Shown: positions 44,587 to 56,667 of the stretch, one piece after another | How the letters are laid out: each line of letters begins with the position of its first letter | Position numbering within the stretch: position 1 is the stretch's first letter | NCBI GenBank assembly: GCA_963854835.1 | Contig: OY978526.1 | Location: forward strand, 77,038,418 to 77,102,417 | DNA length: 64,000 bases | Source of the DNA: Megamerina dolium | Lineage: Eukaryota > Arthropoda > Insecta > Diptera > Megamerinidae | Direction of reading: 5' to 3' | Program-made: the position numbers and the translations under genes | Notes under the pieces: generated by a model | The model's input: the letters and a program-made list of their open reading frames with translations, nothing else | Database searches by the model: none | What the model was told of the DNA's origin: nothing

Positions 44587-45930
44587 TATATTCAAAAAAA
44601 AAAAAAAAAAATTATTAGCGAGAAGAAAAGGAAAAAGAAAATATCAACAAAAAATGAAAAAATATTCTCAGAGCGCATTAATATGGTGTGAAAAATTTTT
44701 GTCGATTTGAGAAATAGTTTTATTACGATTTGTAAAGCTACTCCACATATGTTAAAAAAAAAAAATTTACAACAAAAATTTCGTTTTACTTTTCTATTCG
44801 AATTTTGTCATTATTGCCATTGCTATTATCTGTGCTAAAATATCATTAAATGTCTAAGTGCATGTCTAGTTGACCTCATTTCAGTTAATTAGTATAAATT
44901 TACAAGTGTTTTTTTGTAACAAGTTCGTATTCTATGAATGTAATTGCTACTCTGTTAATTGGAATGTTAAGTTGTACTCCAAAAAATACACTAAAAGAAG
45001 AGCAAAATAATTAAAAAAATTTCCAAAAAAAAAAATTCAAATAAATGGATTTAAAAAGAATTAATAAGAAGAGCTTTTAAAATCATACAAAATCGGGGTA
45101 TCGAACCGGCAACTCATGCACAGAATGCGCTAACAATTGTATTACAGCATTCAATTTAACATTGCCATAACATTATGTAGAAAAAATGTAATCGACTATG
45201 TTGTTTTCAGTGACGTTGTGATGTCAAATTTCTAGTGTATTTCATTTATTGACGAAATGTTTCTTTTTGCTATTTTTCTATTATTTGAAAAGTTCTTAAA
45301 CAAATTGCTAACATAATCTATTGGTTGTATAAATCATTAGAGACATTCATCTATACATACATATGTACATAAATATGTAGGGTAAGGGGTCTAAGATCGG
45401 CATGGTCCAATAGTCATTGTAATTTTGCATTAAAAGAAAAATGATTAGAAAGAAAATTAAATATTTAAATGAAATCAAAATTGAATTGAAAATATATTCA
45501 TCTCGCTCTCGCTCTCTCTCTCTCTCTCTCCCTCTCTGTGATGATTAACATTGACTGAGAGTAGTAATTTGACATATTTTCATCCGCAGATCATTAACAG
45601 TTCTGGACATGTATATTTTTGTAGTGGTTTTTTTAGTGAAAATGGTTTCTTAGACAATTAAATATTTGCGTTATGCAATAATTGGGAGTATCATGCTAAA
45701 GAGCAGTGGCCGAGCCTTTCTAAAAAAATTTTTTGTATTGAAAAATGCTTAGGGGTCTCGAGGAGTTTTTTTGTGTCACATCAAAAAATTGTGAAATTGA
45801 GAGAAATGCGCTAATAGCGATTTATTGTACAATTTTCAATATCTGCACCTTCTTCTTTTGAACAAAATATTATTTAAACTATAACAAATATTTTTCAAAA
45901 AATTTTTTAATTTGAAATTTAACTATAGTG
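44587..45930. other. intergenic AT-rich sequence
   Basis: Nothing recognised except a (CT)n run at about 45505-45532. Confidence 0.5.
45505..45532. repeat. (CT)n microsatellite
   Basis: Run of CT dinucleotides. Confidence 0.85.
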
Positions 45931-45933
45931 TTA

Positions 45934-46381
45934 TAGCCTAGACAGACGGCAGCCTAATTCGGATTAACTAAACGGCTGATTGCTCTTTTATTAGGTCTGC
46001 TCACTTACATTACTATCACTATCAATTTCTGTCATCTGTCACACTCGATATGGGAAAATCTACAAGAAGTACGTGAACAGAAAACTATCAGAAACTTGTA
46101 AATTGACATTCACAGTTCGTAATTGACAGCTGGATTTATTTGTTAACTGTTAACAATTGTTGAAAGTTTTTTGTTAGCGAACACACCTAATATTTTGTAA
46201 AATGGATCGAGAATAATTCACAATAGAAAATTTTCAGCAGTGTTGCCAGCGCAAATTGACCTATTCCTCTTTTATTTTGAGAATTAACTCATAGACTTAA
46301 TGCGGTTTAGCTGCAGTTAATGCCCGAGTTAAGTCGAATTAACTCGGTAATCCGGAATTAGGCTGCCGTCTGTCTAGGCTA
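45934..46381. mobile_element. 448-bp MITE, TTA target duplication, copy 1
   Basis: Terminal inverted repeats start TAGCCTAGACAGACGGCAGC on both sides and extend into CTAATTC(C)GGATTA. It is flanked by TTA (45931-45933 and 46382-46384). A 3-bp TWA duplication suggests the PIF/Harbinger superfamily. No coding capacity. A second copy lies at 56668-57156. Confidence 0.85.
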
Positions 46382-46667
46382 TTAGGTCAAAACTACTTTT
46401 TGGGCGAGAATTTAAAGAGAAAGCTATATTTTTTCACTTTTATTGCGATATTTGATTAAATGTTACTTTATTGCTTATTTTTTAGCACCTGGCTTCAGAC
46501 AAAAAGTCGAATTTTTCGCAATTTCGCCATTCTTTTGACTTACTTACATTTCTTTAGAATGAAAAACAACTTTCGGAAACAACATTTAGTACTATAGGCC
46601 ATGAATCGCTATTTTGCAAATTGTTGTCTTGACACAAAGAAATCCCAAGAAACGTAAAATTATTGTC

Positions 46668-46974
46668 GGCTGATGCATAACAAATTTAATATCGAAAAGA
46701 TTTTTCTTTCGAACGGTACCCACCTGTCGGCAAGCAATTGGCAATTCTTCCGACAGTAACAATTTGCCATGAAAAAGCTTCTAAAAGAACTCTGTGACAA
46801 AGCTCAGAAAAAGTGATGTCGCAAGAGTTCTGCCGTTCGGAACCGGCTAAAATAAGTAGGTCCCTTCTAATACCGTCCAAAATTTAACACGCACAACATT
46901 AATGGAAGAGAAGCTCGGTCAATGAGCCCTTCGGGGCTTTAGGTGCCACATATTTATTTTTATTTATTTTTTAA
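46668..46974 (+). mobile_element. tRNA-derived SINE, copy 3 (5'-truncated)
   Basis: Starts inside the family body (GGCTGATGCATAACAAATTT), lacking the tRNA-like head, and runs to the GGTGCCACATATTTATTT tail. Very similar to the copies at 15397 and 61799. Confidence 0.85.
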
Positions 46975-47500
46975 TAGTTGGAATCCAAAGTGATATAAAT
47001 TGGATAAAGCCATGGCTGCCTTCGAGCTCTACCAAATATAAAATTAATACTTGGCTAGAAAGAAAATCGCACCAATATTGGATGGAAACAAAAGATATTA
47101 GAGTTGCAAAAACCTTTCTCACAAGAGAACTGCTGATGAACTTAGCTTGAATCAGACTGGTATTCGCATTGTCACGGGATTCTTGACCGGACATTGCAGA
47201 GTTATGAAAGACCTACACAATATTAGGATAAATCAAAACTACCTCTGTAGGTTATGTAACAAAGACGAAGAAACAACTGAACATCTACTTTGTCGTTGTA
47301 ATGGTCAGGCTTCGTTACTTAGGTAGTTATTACCTAGAACCGTCAGACATAGTGGACAAGTCTCCTAAAGATGTCTTTGAATTCCTAGTGAATACCATAC
47401 TTACGGAGTACTTATAAATTTTCAGAGTGTGTCACAATAGGTCTATCTTGGCCGCAGTGACAAGGTGACTGGTGCCTCAATCTAATCTAATCCAATAACC
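46975..47500 (+). pseudogene. LINE ORF2 C-terminal remnant
   Basis: Reads GFLTGHCRVMKDLHNIR, then NYLCRLCNKDEETTEHLLCRC, the C-terminal cysteine motif of Jockey-like LINE polymerases. The end CACAATAGGTCTATCTTGGC...CTAATCTAATCC is similar to the LINE end at 16150-16232. Confidence 0.7.
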
Positions 47501-47504
47501 TTGC

Positions 47505-47730
47505 AAGTTCGTTGGCCTCTTCATCTGTAGATTGTGGGTTCAATTCTCTACTGAAGCATAACTTTAATATTGGAAAGATTTTTTTTTAACGATACCCAGC
47601 TGTCAGAAAGCAATTGGCAGAAGTAACAATTTGCCAAAATATGCCATGGAAAATTTTCTAAAGGAGCTGTGCAAAGCTCGGAGTGATGTTGCAAGGGTCG
47701 GCTTTACAGTTCGAAATCGGCTAATATAAG
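47505..47730 (+). mobile_element. tRNA-derived SINE, copy 4 (diverged)
   Basis: B-box GTGGGTTCAATTC near 47548, then a recognisable but mutated body (TTTAATATTGGAAAGATTTTT, CAGAAAGCAATTGGCAGAAG, AATCGGCTAATATAAGTAG). Confidence 0.7.
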
Positions 47731-47838
47731 TAGTTAAATTGGATGCATTTACGCCAATGCCGACTTTAGGAACATCAAATGCCGATTACTGAAATTTGCC
47801 TGCCTGCCATTGGCACATTCAACATATTTTGCAAAATA

Positions 47839-49982
47839 CAGTATAATCTCGTTAATCCGGACAATTAAAAACCAAGCCTTGTCCGAAATATCGAAATATC
47901 GAAATGTCCGAGATACAAGAATGGCTCGATAAATTTACTACTGAAATAAAGCACAACATATTTTTAATATTTTAAAATTTTATTTTTTATGATTTATACA
48001 CATTTTTAATATTTTTCAAAGAAATTTGTAATTTTTTCTTGACGAAGTTTTGTGTCATTTTTGTTCTTGTGTGCAATATCTCTTAGGCTGACTAGTTTCA
48101 AAATATCGCCAGTAGCGAAATCTTGCTCTTCTGCATATTTAATGCACGTGTTAAAGGCAGATATAGCTTGAGAGTGTAGAGTTTTTGGTTCTTCGTTTTC
48201 ATCATCATTGTTTGGATCTTGGCTTTCATGAGTACTGCTGTCTAGATCGTTTTCTTCAATTTGATTATCCGCGTCGTCATTCAGCCACTCATCAATCTCG
48301 TCATCGAAATATACGTCTGGTGCTATTTCGACTAATAAGTCATTTATTTCAGCTGAGTTATTGGGGCGTAACATTGCAAGAGGGAGGTCATCATCTGAAT
48401 CCCATCCATCGTCATACAAAATTTTGTTGAAACATTTCTTAAGGATACCTTCACCCACCGTATCTCATGCGTTTGCTGTCAAAAAAGCAACGTCCTTCAA
48501 GGAAAACTTCTTTAAAGAATCCCTAAGGCTGTTTTCTGAACTGGACAAAATATGCGATAAAAAGCTTTTGCGATAATTCATTTTCAAAATTCGAATCGCA
48601 TTCTGATCCATAGGCTGGATAAGAGCCGTGCTGTTTGGTGGCAAAAACATAACGCATATGTCCTTATCGAGGTCTGCTAACGATTGAGGGTGGCAGGTCG
48701 CATTGTCTAGCAGTAGAAGTGCTTTGCATGGCAAATTTTTTTCCTTTAGGTATCGGTTTTACTTGTTTGACAAAAGATTTTTTAAACCAGGTCTTAAACA
48801 ATAGCTCAGTCATCCAAGCATTTTTGGTGTTAGCGTATTCTAACGGTAGCTTCACTTTTTTAAACGCCCTTGGATTTTTAGCTTTTCCGATCATCAGCAA
48901 TTTCAGTCTATGCTCTCCCGTTGCATTGCAGCAAACCACAAGGGTGACCCTTTCTTTACCAATTTTACGTCCTGGAGCGGATTTCTCAGTATGCAACGCA
49001 AGCGTTTTTTCTGGCATCTTCCTCCAAAATAAAGTTTCATCTGCATTATATACTTGAGAATATGTAATGCCCATTTCTGAAATTTTTCTGCGTAGTTTTT
49101 CAATGAAAGGTTGTACAGCAGTTGGGTCGTTCGATAGTTTCTCGCCAGATATTTTAAGAAATTTTATTCCATATCGTGAACGGAAATTATTAAGCCAACC
49201 GTTGCTGGCCATAAATTCAACGTATGGTCCGTATATTTCGGTACAGAATAATTTAGCTTTTTCTTTAATGATCTCAGAGGAAATTGGTGCATTTTGTTGC
49301 CTTCTGTTTACAAACCAATTGTACAAACGTTCTTCCATCAGTTGGTATTCAGCAGATCGCATAGTTTTGCGTTTACCAAGGCCGCTTTCTGTCTTAGCAA
49401 TGTAACTGAATAAAAACATAAATAAATACAAATTAATGACTTTTGTATTTGAAACCATTTCACAGACCTACTTATCAATCTTTAAACCATTTAATTTTAT
49501 GTCAGAAATTGTAGATTTGCCTACATTGTACTCCACTGCCAGTTGACGAAGTGTCTTTCCCCTATTTAACTTGTTCAGAATTTCTTTTTTCTGGTCAATT
49601 GTTAAAAAAGTACATTTTTTCTTCACTATTGGTGGCATTTTTAATGTTTAATGTAATAAACTTTAATAACTAACACCACTTGTTAACACAATTTTCTTCA
49701 ACTTTTTATTGCACCTGTCTGAGAACAAACACATTTCCTGTTTTCCATAAAAATCGGCTGTTTACTTATTCAAACATATTCAAATAAAAAAGGGGCTTCC
49801 CCGTAAAAAAAACAGCAGAAGAAAAAAGCTTAAAAGACAAAGAAAAAATAAATGTCCGGATTATTGAGGTAAGCGAAAAAGCAGGGTGTCCGGATTACAG
49901 AGTCAACAATGGAAAGCAATCCGGTGTCCGGATTACCGCGTTGTCCGGATTAGCAAGTGTCCGAATTATCGAGATTGTACTG
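47839..49982 (-). mobile_element. Tigger/pogo-type transposon, near-complete
   Basis: TA at 47837-47838 and 49983-49984. The ends CAGTATAATCTCGTTAATCC and (reversed) CAGTACAATCTCGATAATTC are typical of Tigger elements. TCCGGATTA/TGTCCGGAT is repeated several times inside both ends. 2,144 bp with one spliced gene on the minus strand. Confidence 0.92.
48006..49638 (-). pseudogene. Tigger/pogo transposase (CENP-B-like), two disabling changes
   Basis: Exon 1 (49638-49472) encodes the N-terminal HTH (LTIDQKKEILNKLNRGKTLRQLAVEYNVGKSTI). A 66-bp GT/AG intron (49406-49471) joins in frame to ...DNYIAKTESGLGKRK. The CENP-B-type second HTH follows (YQLMEERLYNWFVNRR), then the DDE core: NADETLFW (first Asp), LLLDNATCH (second Asp) and LPPNSTALIQPMDQN (third Asp). 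An acidic tail ends ITNFFEKY at 48006. Breaks: one extra A in an A7 run near 48741 shifts the frame after PIPKGK, and TGA (about 48462-48464) replaces a Trp codon in TANAWD. Otherwise complete, so recently inactivated. Confidence 0.9.
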
Positions 49983-49984
49983 TA

Positions 49985-50607
49985 TAAGAATTAGAGATAT
50001 TTAATCAACTAGATTTGGAGAAGAGTAAATAAGATCTAAAATAATATTCTTTACTAAAATGGAATATGTAGTTGGGAACCGAATAAAATGATCATAATCA
50101 TGATCATACTTGTCAAAAGTGAAACCGCAGACTGCTGGGACATTTACCCTACATGCCTGACAGAATAACAAAAGTGAAATCAATAATAGCGTTTTTTTTT
50201 TGTTTTATTTACGCCTCTCATTTTTGCTATTTGCGATAAGATAAATATGGAATAATTATTTTTATTAAATTATATATATATATATGGTAAATAACATACA
50301 GTCATAAGTATTAATCTTTTCATAATAATAATTATTACTATCTCATAATTAGGTTGTACTTTTCTCTTGCAATTAATATTTATTTATTAAAAAAAATTAT
50401 ACTTGTATATAATGAATAATGTTACCAGCATCAATTTTTCAATTACGAGTACGAGTATCATGCAATCGGTTCGGCACTTGTCAAATGGACTCTCGTAACT
50501 TTTGAACTCGAATCTATTAGTACACTCAATGTGACACTCAATTAATAAAGTTAAGTATCTATGCTCCTCTACAAAAAAAAAAAACAAATTTAGAAGAAAA
50601 AAAATCT
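49985..50607. other. intergenic AT-rich sequence
   Basis: No feature recognised apart from a short TA run (about 50271-50285) and an A-run next to the modular repeat. Confidence 0.5.
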
Positions 50608-52142
50608 CCTTACAGTCGGCTGGGGCCGACCAAACTATACCCTGCATATGTAGATTTGTATATAAAAAGTTTACTCGAATATCCAACTTTTCTTTTATTT
50701 CCACTTTTCGAGAAACAATTTTTGCATATACTACTAATTTACACCCGAAATATGGTTGACTTTGACGAAGTAAAAGGATTTTAAGATAATTCCGAGGCTT
50801 AGTATGGGAGCTATATAAAAAGTGGGCGTGGCTTACCACTTTCTAGTAAATCCAATTAATTTTTCAATGTTAATCCACACCTTAAATTTGGTGTCCTACG
50901 TTGAATAGTTTCTAAGTTATGGTGGTTAACATTTTTGTTTAATTTCCTCAACTTTGTATGGGAGCCCCAATAAGAAGTGGGCGTGGTACGCAGATTTTTC
51001 GCCAGATTATTTCCGACTACGATATTAATTTAAGTGTCAATTATGGTTATTGTAGACATAAGATTGCCTAAGTTACAGCTGTTTCAATTTAAAATTTGTA
51101 TGGGGGCTACGATAAACACTGGGCGTGGTGCGCCCATTTTCTGTGAGCCTAGTTGCTCGTACAATACTAATCCATACCCTAAGTCTCGTCGTCCTAGGCT
51201 AAATGGTTTGTAAGCTATGGAGCTTAAAATTTTAGTTTAATTCACTCGACTTTGTATGGGAGACCCATGAAGGAGTGGGCGTGGCACACTGATTTTCTGC
51301 CAGATTTTTGCCGACTACGATATTAAATTAAGTGTCAATTATGGTATTCTAGACAGAAGATTGCCGAAGTTACAGCTGTTTCAATTTAAAATTTGTATGG
51401 GGGCTACGATAAACACTGGGCGTGGTGCGCCCATTTTCTGTGAGCCTAGTTGCTCGTACAATACTAATCCACACCTTAAATCTCGTTATTCTACGCTGAA
51501 TAGTTTGCAAGTTATAACCGGTAACATTTTTTTTTAATTTCCGCAACTTTGTATGGGAGACCCAAAAAGGAGTGGGCGTGGCACATTGATTTTCTGCCAT
51601 ATTATTTCTGACTGCCGTGTTAATCTAAGTGTCAATTATGGTTATTCTAGACAGAAGATTGTAGAAGTTACAGCAGTTTCAATTTAAAAGAAGTACAGAC
51701 ACTTTGTATGGGAGCTACGCTAGAAAGTAGGCGTGGCTCACCCACTTTTGGCGAGGTTATATAGTAGTATAATATAACTCTATGTGCAAAATATTGTTGT
51801 CCCAAGTGGTATATTATGTGAGTTATAGCAAGTTAAAGATTTTGAAAATTTCGAGGTTAGTCGCTTTGAATGCTTGGTGTGGGCGTGGTTATTGACCGAT
51901 CATGCCCAATATCAATCCCCTCCGTACCCTTGGATCATAGATTACTTATGCCAAATTTCATCGAAATAGCTCAATATTTACTCAAGTTATCGTGCGAACC
52001 AGCCAGGTGACAGACAGACGGACGGACGGACGGACGGACGGACATCGTTAAATCGAAAATTTAATCGACGCTGATCACGAATATATATCCATGTCTATAT
52101 CTCCGGAGATTCCTTCCATGCATATTGCATTATGCAGGGTAT
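50608..52142. mobile_element. GTGGGCGTGG modular element, copy B
   Basis: The left end has a hairpin GTCGGCTGGGGCCGAC followed by TATACCCTGCATATG; the right end is ATTATGCAGGGTATA, so the two ends carry an inverted CCCTGCATA/TATGCAGGG motif. Eight GGGCGTGG boxes lie at about 50823, 50979, 51120, 51276, 51417, 51573, 51728 (TAGGCGTGG) and 51879, spaced 156, 141, 156, 141, 156, 155 and 151 bp. Blocks starting at about 51054 and 51351 are near-identical (297-bp step). A (GGAC)n run at about 52014-52042 precedes ATCGTTAAATCGA. No protein encoded. Homologous to copy A. Confidence 0.85.
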
Positions 52143-52604
52143 AAAAAACCAATGCCATTAAAAGACACAAATCATTGTAATCATTAGAAAATATCGCAAA
52201 ACGAAATATAAAACATTTTATGCATGCAACATTTGACATGACTTCTCGCTCAATACTTTGCACTTCAAAAGTCAATTAGGGTTAATTGAGTATGATTGTG
52301 TATGTTCCAATTGAAGAACTTATATGCATAACATACAGTGGCAGAAATTTCTATAAAACAAAAAAAAAAAAAAAATTAAAATTATTTTACCGACAGTAGT
52401 TCTGAACTTGCTCTGGAATAGCTTTGTTGAAGCGTTTAAAATTTACTTTATTCTAATTTTGAAAGTAGGATATATGCTCTGTTTTACAACACATTTTGTC
52501 GTTTAATATGATTGATATTCATACAATTTAAATGTTAAACGTCGATTTCACTCCCGCTTCGAACAAGTTAACAGTAAATTTTTCAGAAATATTATTCTCA
52601 AATA

Positions 52605-52720
52605 ATTGGCAATTCATGCAATAGTAAAGAATGTCATGGAAAACTTTTGCAAGAGCTTTACGGCAAAACTCAGAATGAATGATTTTACAAGAGTTGTGCC
52701 GTTTTCATTTGATTAATGTG
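52605..52720 (+). mobile_element. SINE fragment, diverged
   Basis: TTGGCAATTC...GTAAAGAATGTCATGGAAAAC...TTACAAGAGTTGTGCCG matches the central body of the SINE family. Confidence 0.55.
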
Positions 52721-53439
52721 AGTAAAATGAAACGGAAGACAGAAAAGTCCAGTATTTCGTAGCGTAAGAAAAATTATGGCTGAGTTTGTAGTTTTTGGTA
52801 AGATCGAAATCGTTTTGATTCGATTAAAAATTAACTCAGACATGAAGCTTCTCTAGATGCAGGATCAACTGAATAGTCGTCGCATTATTGTGGCATGAAT
52901 TTGGTTTTTTTCTTTTTTGCAGTATAACTCCATAATCTCAACTTCGAAAGAAGTCGGATTATGGTTACCGTGTTACTGATATAACAATTATTTTGAAATT
53001 TAAACCATACCGAGTCCATATTTTGGACGGCGGAAGCATAGTGGTGTAAGCTAAATTTATGGTTTTTTGTAGGAACGAAATCGTTTGTATTTTGTCCAAA
53101 ATAATTTCCAACATGGAATTTCTAGAAGCAGGAGCAATTCATTTTTGTTGGCATTATAGTACCGTTATCTCTATTTCGAAACTGGTCAAGAGTTCTAACT
53201 ATGAAAATTACTGTGCTAGCGAAAAAGAACGCTAAGGTAGAAAATTAAAATACAGTGTTACATTGAACATTGCAATACATTGAATTTAAAATTAAATACT
53301 GAACACTAAAATTGAGCCTGTAGTTGTAGTGTTAGAAGTTAAGATCATCTTACGAGCTAGAATCGGCTTGGTTGACATATTTCCCATTCAAAAATCTGTC
53401 AAAAAGGTCGATTCTAAGTTTAAAATGATTTTAACTGCG

Positions 53440-53560
53440 ACTTCTAATATTGTCCAAAAATTTAAGACGTCCAACAGTAATGGTAGAGAAGCTCGGCCAA
53501 TGAGCCCTTTGGGGCTTTATGTGCCACATATTAATTTTATTTTTTATAACTACGGATCAG
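53440..53560 (+). mobile_element. SINE 3' fragment, copy 5
   Basis: ATTGTCCAAAAATTTAAGACG...AACAGTAATGGTAGAGAAGCTCGGCCAATGAGCCCTTTGGGGCTTTATGTGCCACATAT: the last 100 bp of the family. Confidence 0.75.
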
Positions 53561-53987
53561 TCACTCTTTGGCCAAATATGGTATTGTATTGAGTGGTATA
53601 TTTTCAAATGTCACATCAACTCTTCTTGCAGAGGCTGCTGACAAAGTTTACAGAGACTTCTAATTACTGTTATTTTATGAATTTTTAAAGAAATCGAGCA
53701 TAATACTTAAAAAACAAGGATTCTTGCTGGATAAAATAATTCTCTATGAATCACTTGAGGATATGTCTCTCACCAATAACGGCAAATTTTGTTTACCGTT
53801 AACAAAAAAAATGCAATTTTCATAAAATGTTTGGACATTTTCTAAAAAGTTCTGGCAACGTGTTTTGTAAATCATGAAAACGAAAACCGTATTGATTACA
53901 ACTGACAGCAGATGTCAGATATTACATATTACCAACATGGCCGCAATAAGCTGTCAAATTGTTATCGCGCTAATGGTAAGTGGTGTA

Positions 53988-55637
53988 CAGTGGCTCCCAG
54001 CTTATTTCGTACAGTGACAGTTTAAAAATTGCTGCAGTCGTAATTCCTAATATAGCAAAAATTTGAACAAAATATAAATGCCATTTTTGAAAGGAAGGTT
54101 TGTTTTTTATTTTCCAAAATTTACTTTTTCAAAATTTTAGTGTTTGACACTATAAAAAAATAAAATAAGAATAAAATAGGAAAATTCATGTCACAGCTTA
54201 TTTCGTACAGTCTCTTTAAGTTCAAACTAAAAACAAAGTAAGTTGATTTTAATATTTAGTATGACATCCCTTAGCGTTAATGATAGCCTGGAGTCTATTT
54301 GGCATTGAATCCACCAATTTTTGAGTGATGTCTGGTGTGATTTTTTTCCATTCCTCCATCAGTACCTTCTTTAGGTCTTGCTTATTAGAAATCTTGTGTG
54401 TTCTTATTTTATTGTCCAAAATAGACCAAAGATTTTCAATCACATTCATGTCAGGTGACTGTGGTGGTGGAGACATCAAGTGTGGGCAGTTCCAAATAAG
54501 CCAAGATTGCACAATCCCAGATTTATGTTTTGGGTCATTATCTTGGTAGTACCGAAATTCATCCCGCAAATCCAGTTTGTCTGCACTTTGAAGTAAATTG
54601 TTTTTCAGAATCTCGAGGTACTTCATTTTGTCCATTGTCCCCTCAATAAAAACCAATTCACCTACTCCGGCTGCTGACATACAGGCCCAAACCATCACGC
54701 TACCGCCACCATGCTTCACTGTGGGCTTAAGGTTCTCCTTGTTTAGCTCGGTATTCGCTTTACGCCAAACATATGACATTCCGTCCGAACCAAAAATATT
54801 AAACTTAGACTCATCCGCGAAAATAACGGTATTCCAGAACGCAGGAGTCTTAATAATATGCTCTTTGGCGGAGTCAAGTCGGCGTTGTATATTCATTTTT
54901 GAAATGAATGGTTTCTTTCGGGCTACTCGACCGTTCAAGTCATGATTGCGCAGCACACGTCGGACAGTTTCAGCACTGGATGATTTCCTATTTCACGCTG
55001 AACCTCTGCAGCCAACTTCGGAGCGGATAACTTTGGATTTTTCTTAATTTTTCGTACAATATAACGCTCGTCTGATGCGTTGAAAATCTTATTAGGTGCT
55101 TCTCTGCCCTTGTTCTCCAACCGATTTTCGCGAACGAAGCGTTGAATGATGTATTGGACAGTTGAGGCACTTAAATTTGTCATTTCAGCAATTTTTCGCA
55201 CACTCTGACCTTTCCTAAAATGGTTAATTACCAGTTTACGATGTTCCATCGTTGTACGACGCCCATAACGCTAAATGTTTAATTTACAGCACTTTAACTA
55301 TTTAAAATAATAATAATAAAAATTGTTATAATAGTTAAAAAGGTCCAAAAACTCATACAATTCAAAAAAACTTTGTAACTGCGCGGCAGAATGAAACTTA
55401 CTTACATTGAAGTTTGTGTACGAAATAAGATGTGAGCTGAAAATCAGCTGATCAATAGTTTTTCTTTCTTGCATGACAAAAAGAACAATTTTTGGGGTTC
55501 CCCGTTTTCTTATTAGGTTTACTAAACACATACACAGACATCTACATTCAAAACTTATCGATAAGTTTTTTAGTTTCGATGTTACAGCCATGTACATAAA
55601 AATATATACACTGTACGAAATAAGCTGTGAGCCACTG
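53988..55637 (-). mobile_element. Tc1-family transposon with inner and outer terminal repeats
   Basis: TA at 53986-53987 and 55638-55639. The outer ends read CAGTGGCTCCCAGCTTATTT and, reversed, CAGTGGCTCACAGCTTATTT. Each side repeats the sequence inward, CACAGCTTATTTCGTACAGT at about 54191 and its reverse-like form ACGAAATAAGATGTGAGCTG at about 55420, giving the IR/DR layout known from some Tc1 elements. 1,650 bp. Confidence 0.9.
54249..55249 (-). pseudogene. Tc1 transposase (DD34E) with one frameshift
   Basis: Start at 55249 (MEHRKLVINHFRKGQSVRKIA). Paired-like HTH domains are followed by VIFADESKFN (first Asp), YYQDNDPKHKS (second Asp) and SPDMNVIENLWSIL, with 34 residues between the second Asp and the Glu. 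The GGGSVMVWACMS motif is present. The frame shifts near 54975, where HPV is followed by LKLSDV in one frame and SAETVRRVLRNHDLN in the next, consistent with a small deletion. The stop is at 54249. All catalytic residues are kept. Confidence 0.88.
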
Positions 55638-55639
55638 TA

Positions 55640-56664
55640 TATAAAAATTTCCGAGTGGCTGGCTAAAAATCATTACTAAAATCTGATCAAGAATTTATTT
55701 AAATTTTTTTAGCTTCGTTCTTATTCAAGACAATTTAACAAAATTAATAAAAATTAATTTAAACCCATAAAATTTTCGACGATTGTATATACATACGAGC
55801 ATATTCGAACATACTACAATATATTCATGATATTTATTATGTGTTCGATTTGATTATTTGATTATTATATTTATCTTACTTGTATGTATGTTTCTAGAAA
55901 TATATTTGATTATGTTAATGGCTTATGAAACAATCTGTTTTACTATTGAAATTGTCCAAGCATGTATCAAGATTTATAAATCATAATTCATACTTTTATA
56001 CTACTTATATGACGCATTATTAGTATCATTAACGATATTTTTCAAGTTTCATTTCATTTCTTAAAGGTTTACGGCTCTTTGTGCGTTCTCTCTTTCTCAC
56101 TCTTTCACTCAGATACACTCCATCATGTGTGCGTGCCTTTGAGCCGTTATTGTTCTTACTTATGGTGCTGCTTCCTCTTGTTATTTTTATTATTGCTATT
56201 ACACTCTGAGAGTATTCATGTACTTAAGTATGCTACTTAAATAATTTCATAATGACTCATCATTTGATTGCTGTCTTGAGCGTGTTCGCTCATAATGTTA
56301 ATGTTGACAATAATTATACGAGTACGTAAAACACTTGTGATTACAAAATCATTAAAGAGTTTCACTTTATTTATTTATTTGGGTTTTTTTTTAAATTGTT
56401 TTATTTTATAATTATATAAAAAAGAAAACATAGCTATATGTTTAGCAAATAGAAAAAAGTAGTTAAAACAACACAAAAAAAAAAGAGAATTGCATACAAT
56501 GAGTAATATATGAAAGCGAAAAACAAAAAAATGAGTAAAGAACAATTGTGGTCATTAAATGATAACAAAAACAATTACAAACTATACTCAATGTAGAGTT
56601 GCCAAGTGTATTTTCAGGAAACTGCTAAAAAAAATCAAGGCTTTCATGCCTTAAACGGGATTCC
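55640..56664. other. intergenic AT-rich sequence
   Basis: No gene, transposon or notable repeat recognised. Confidence 0.5.
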
Positions 56665-56667
56665 TAA

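Larger units (their letters stand above)
52143..53987. other. intergenic, SINE fragments only
   Basis: Apart from SINE pieces (52605-52720 and 53440-53560) no feature could be assigned. Blocks around 52790-53170 share weak internal similarity (GTAGTTTTTGGTAAGATCGAAATCGTTT versus GGTTTTTTGTAGGAACGAAATCGTTT). Confidence 0.45.
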
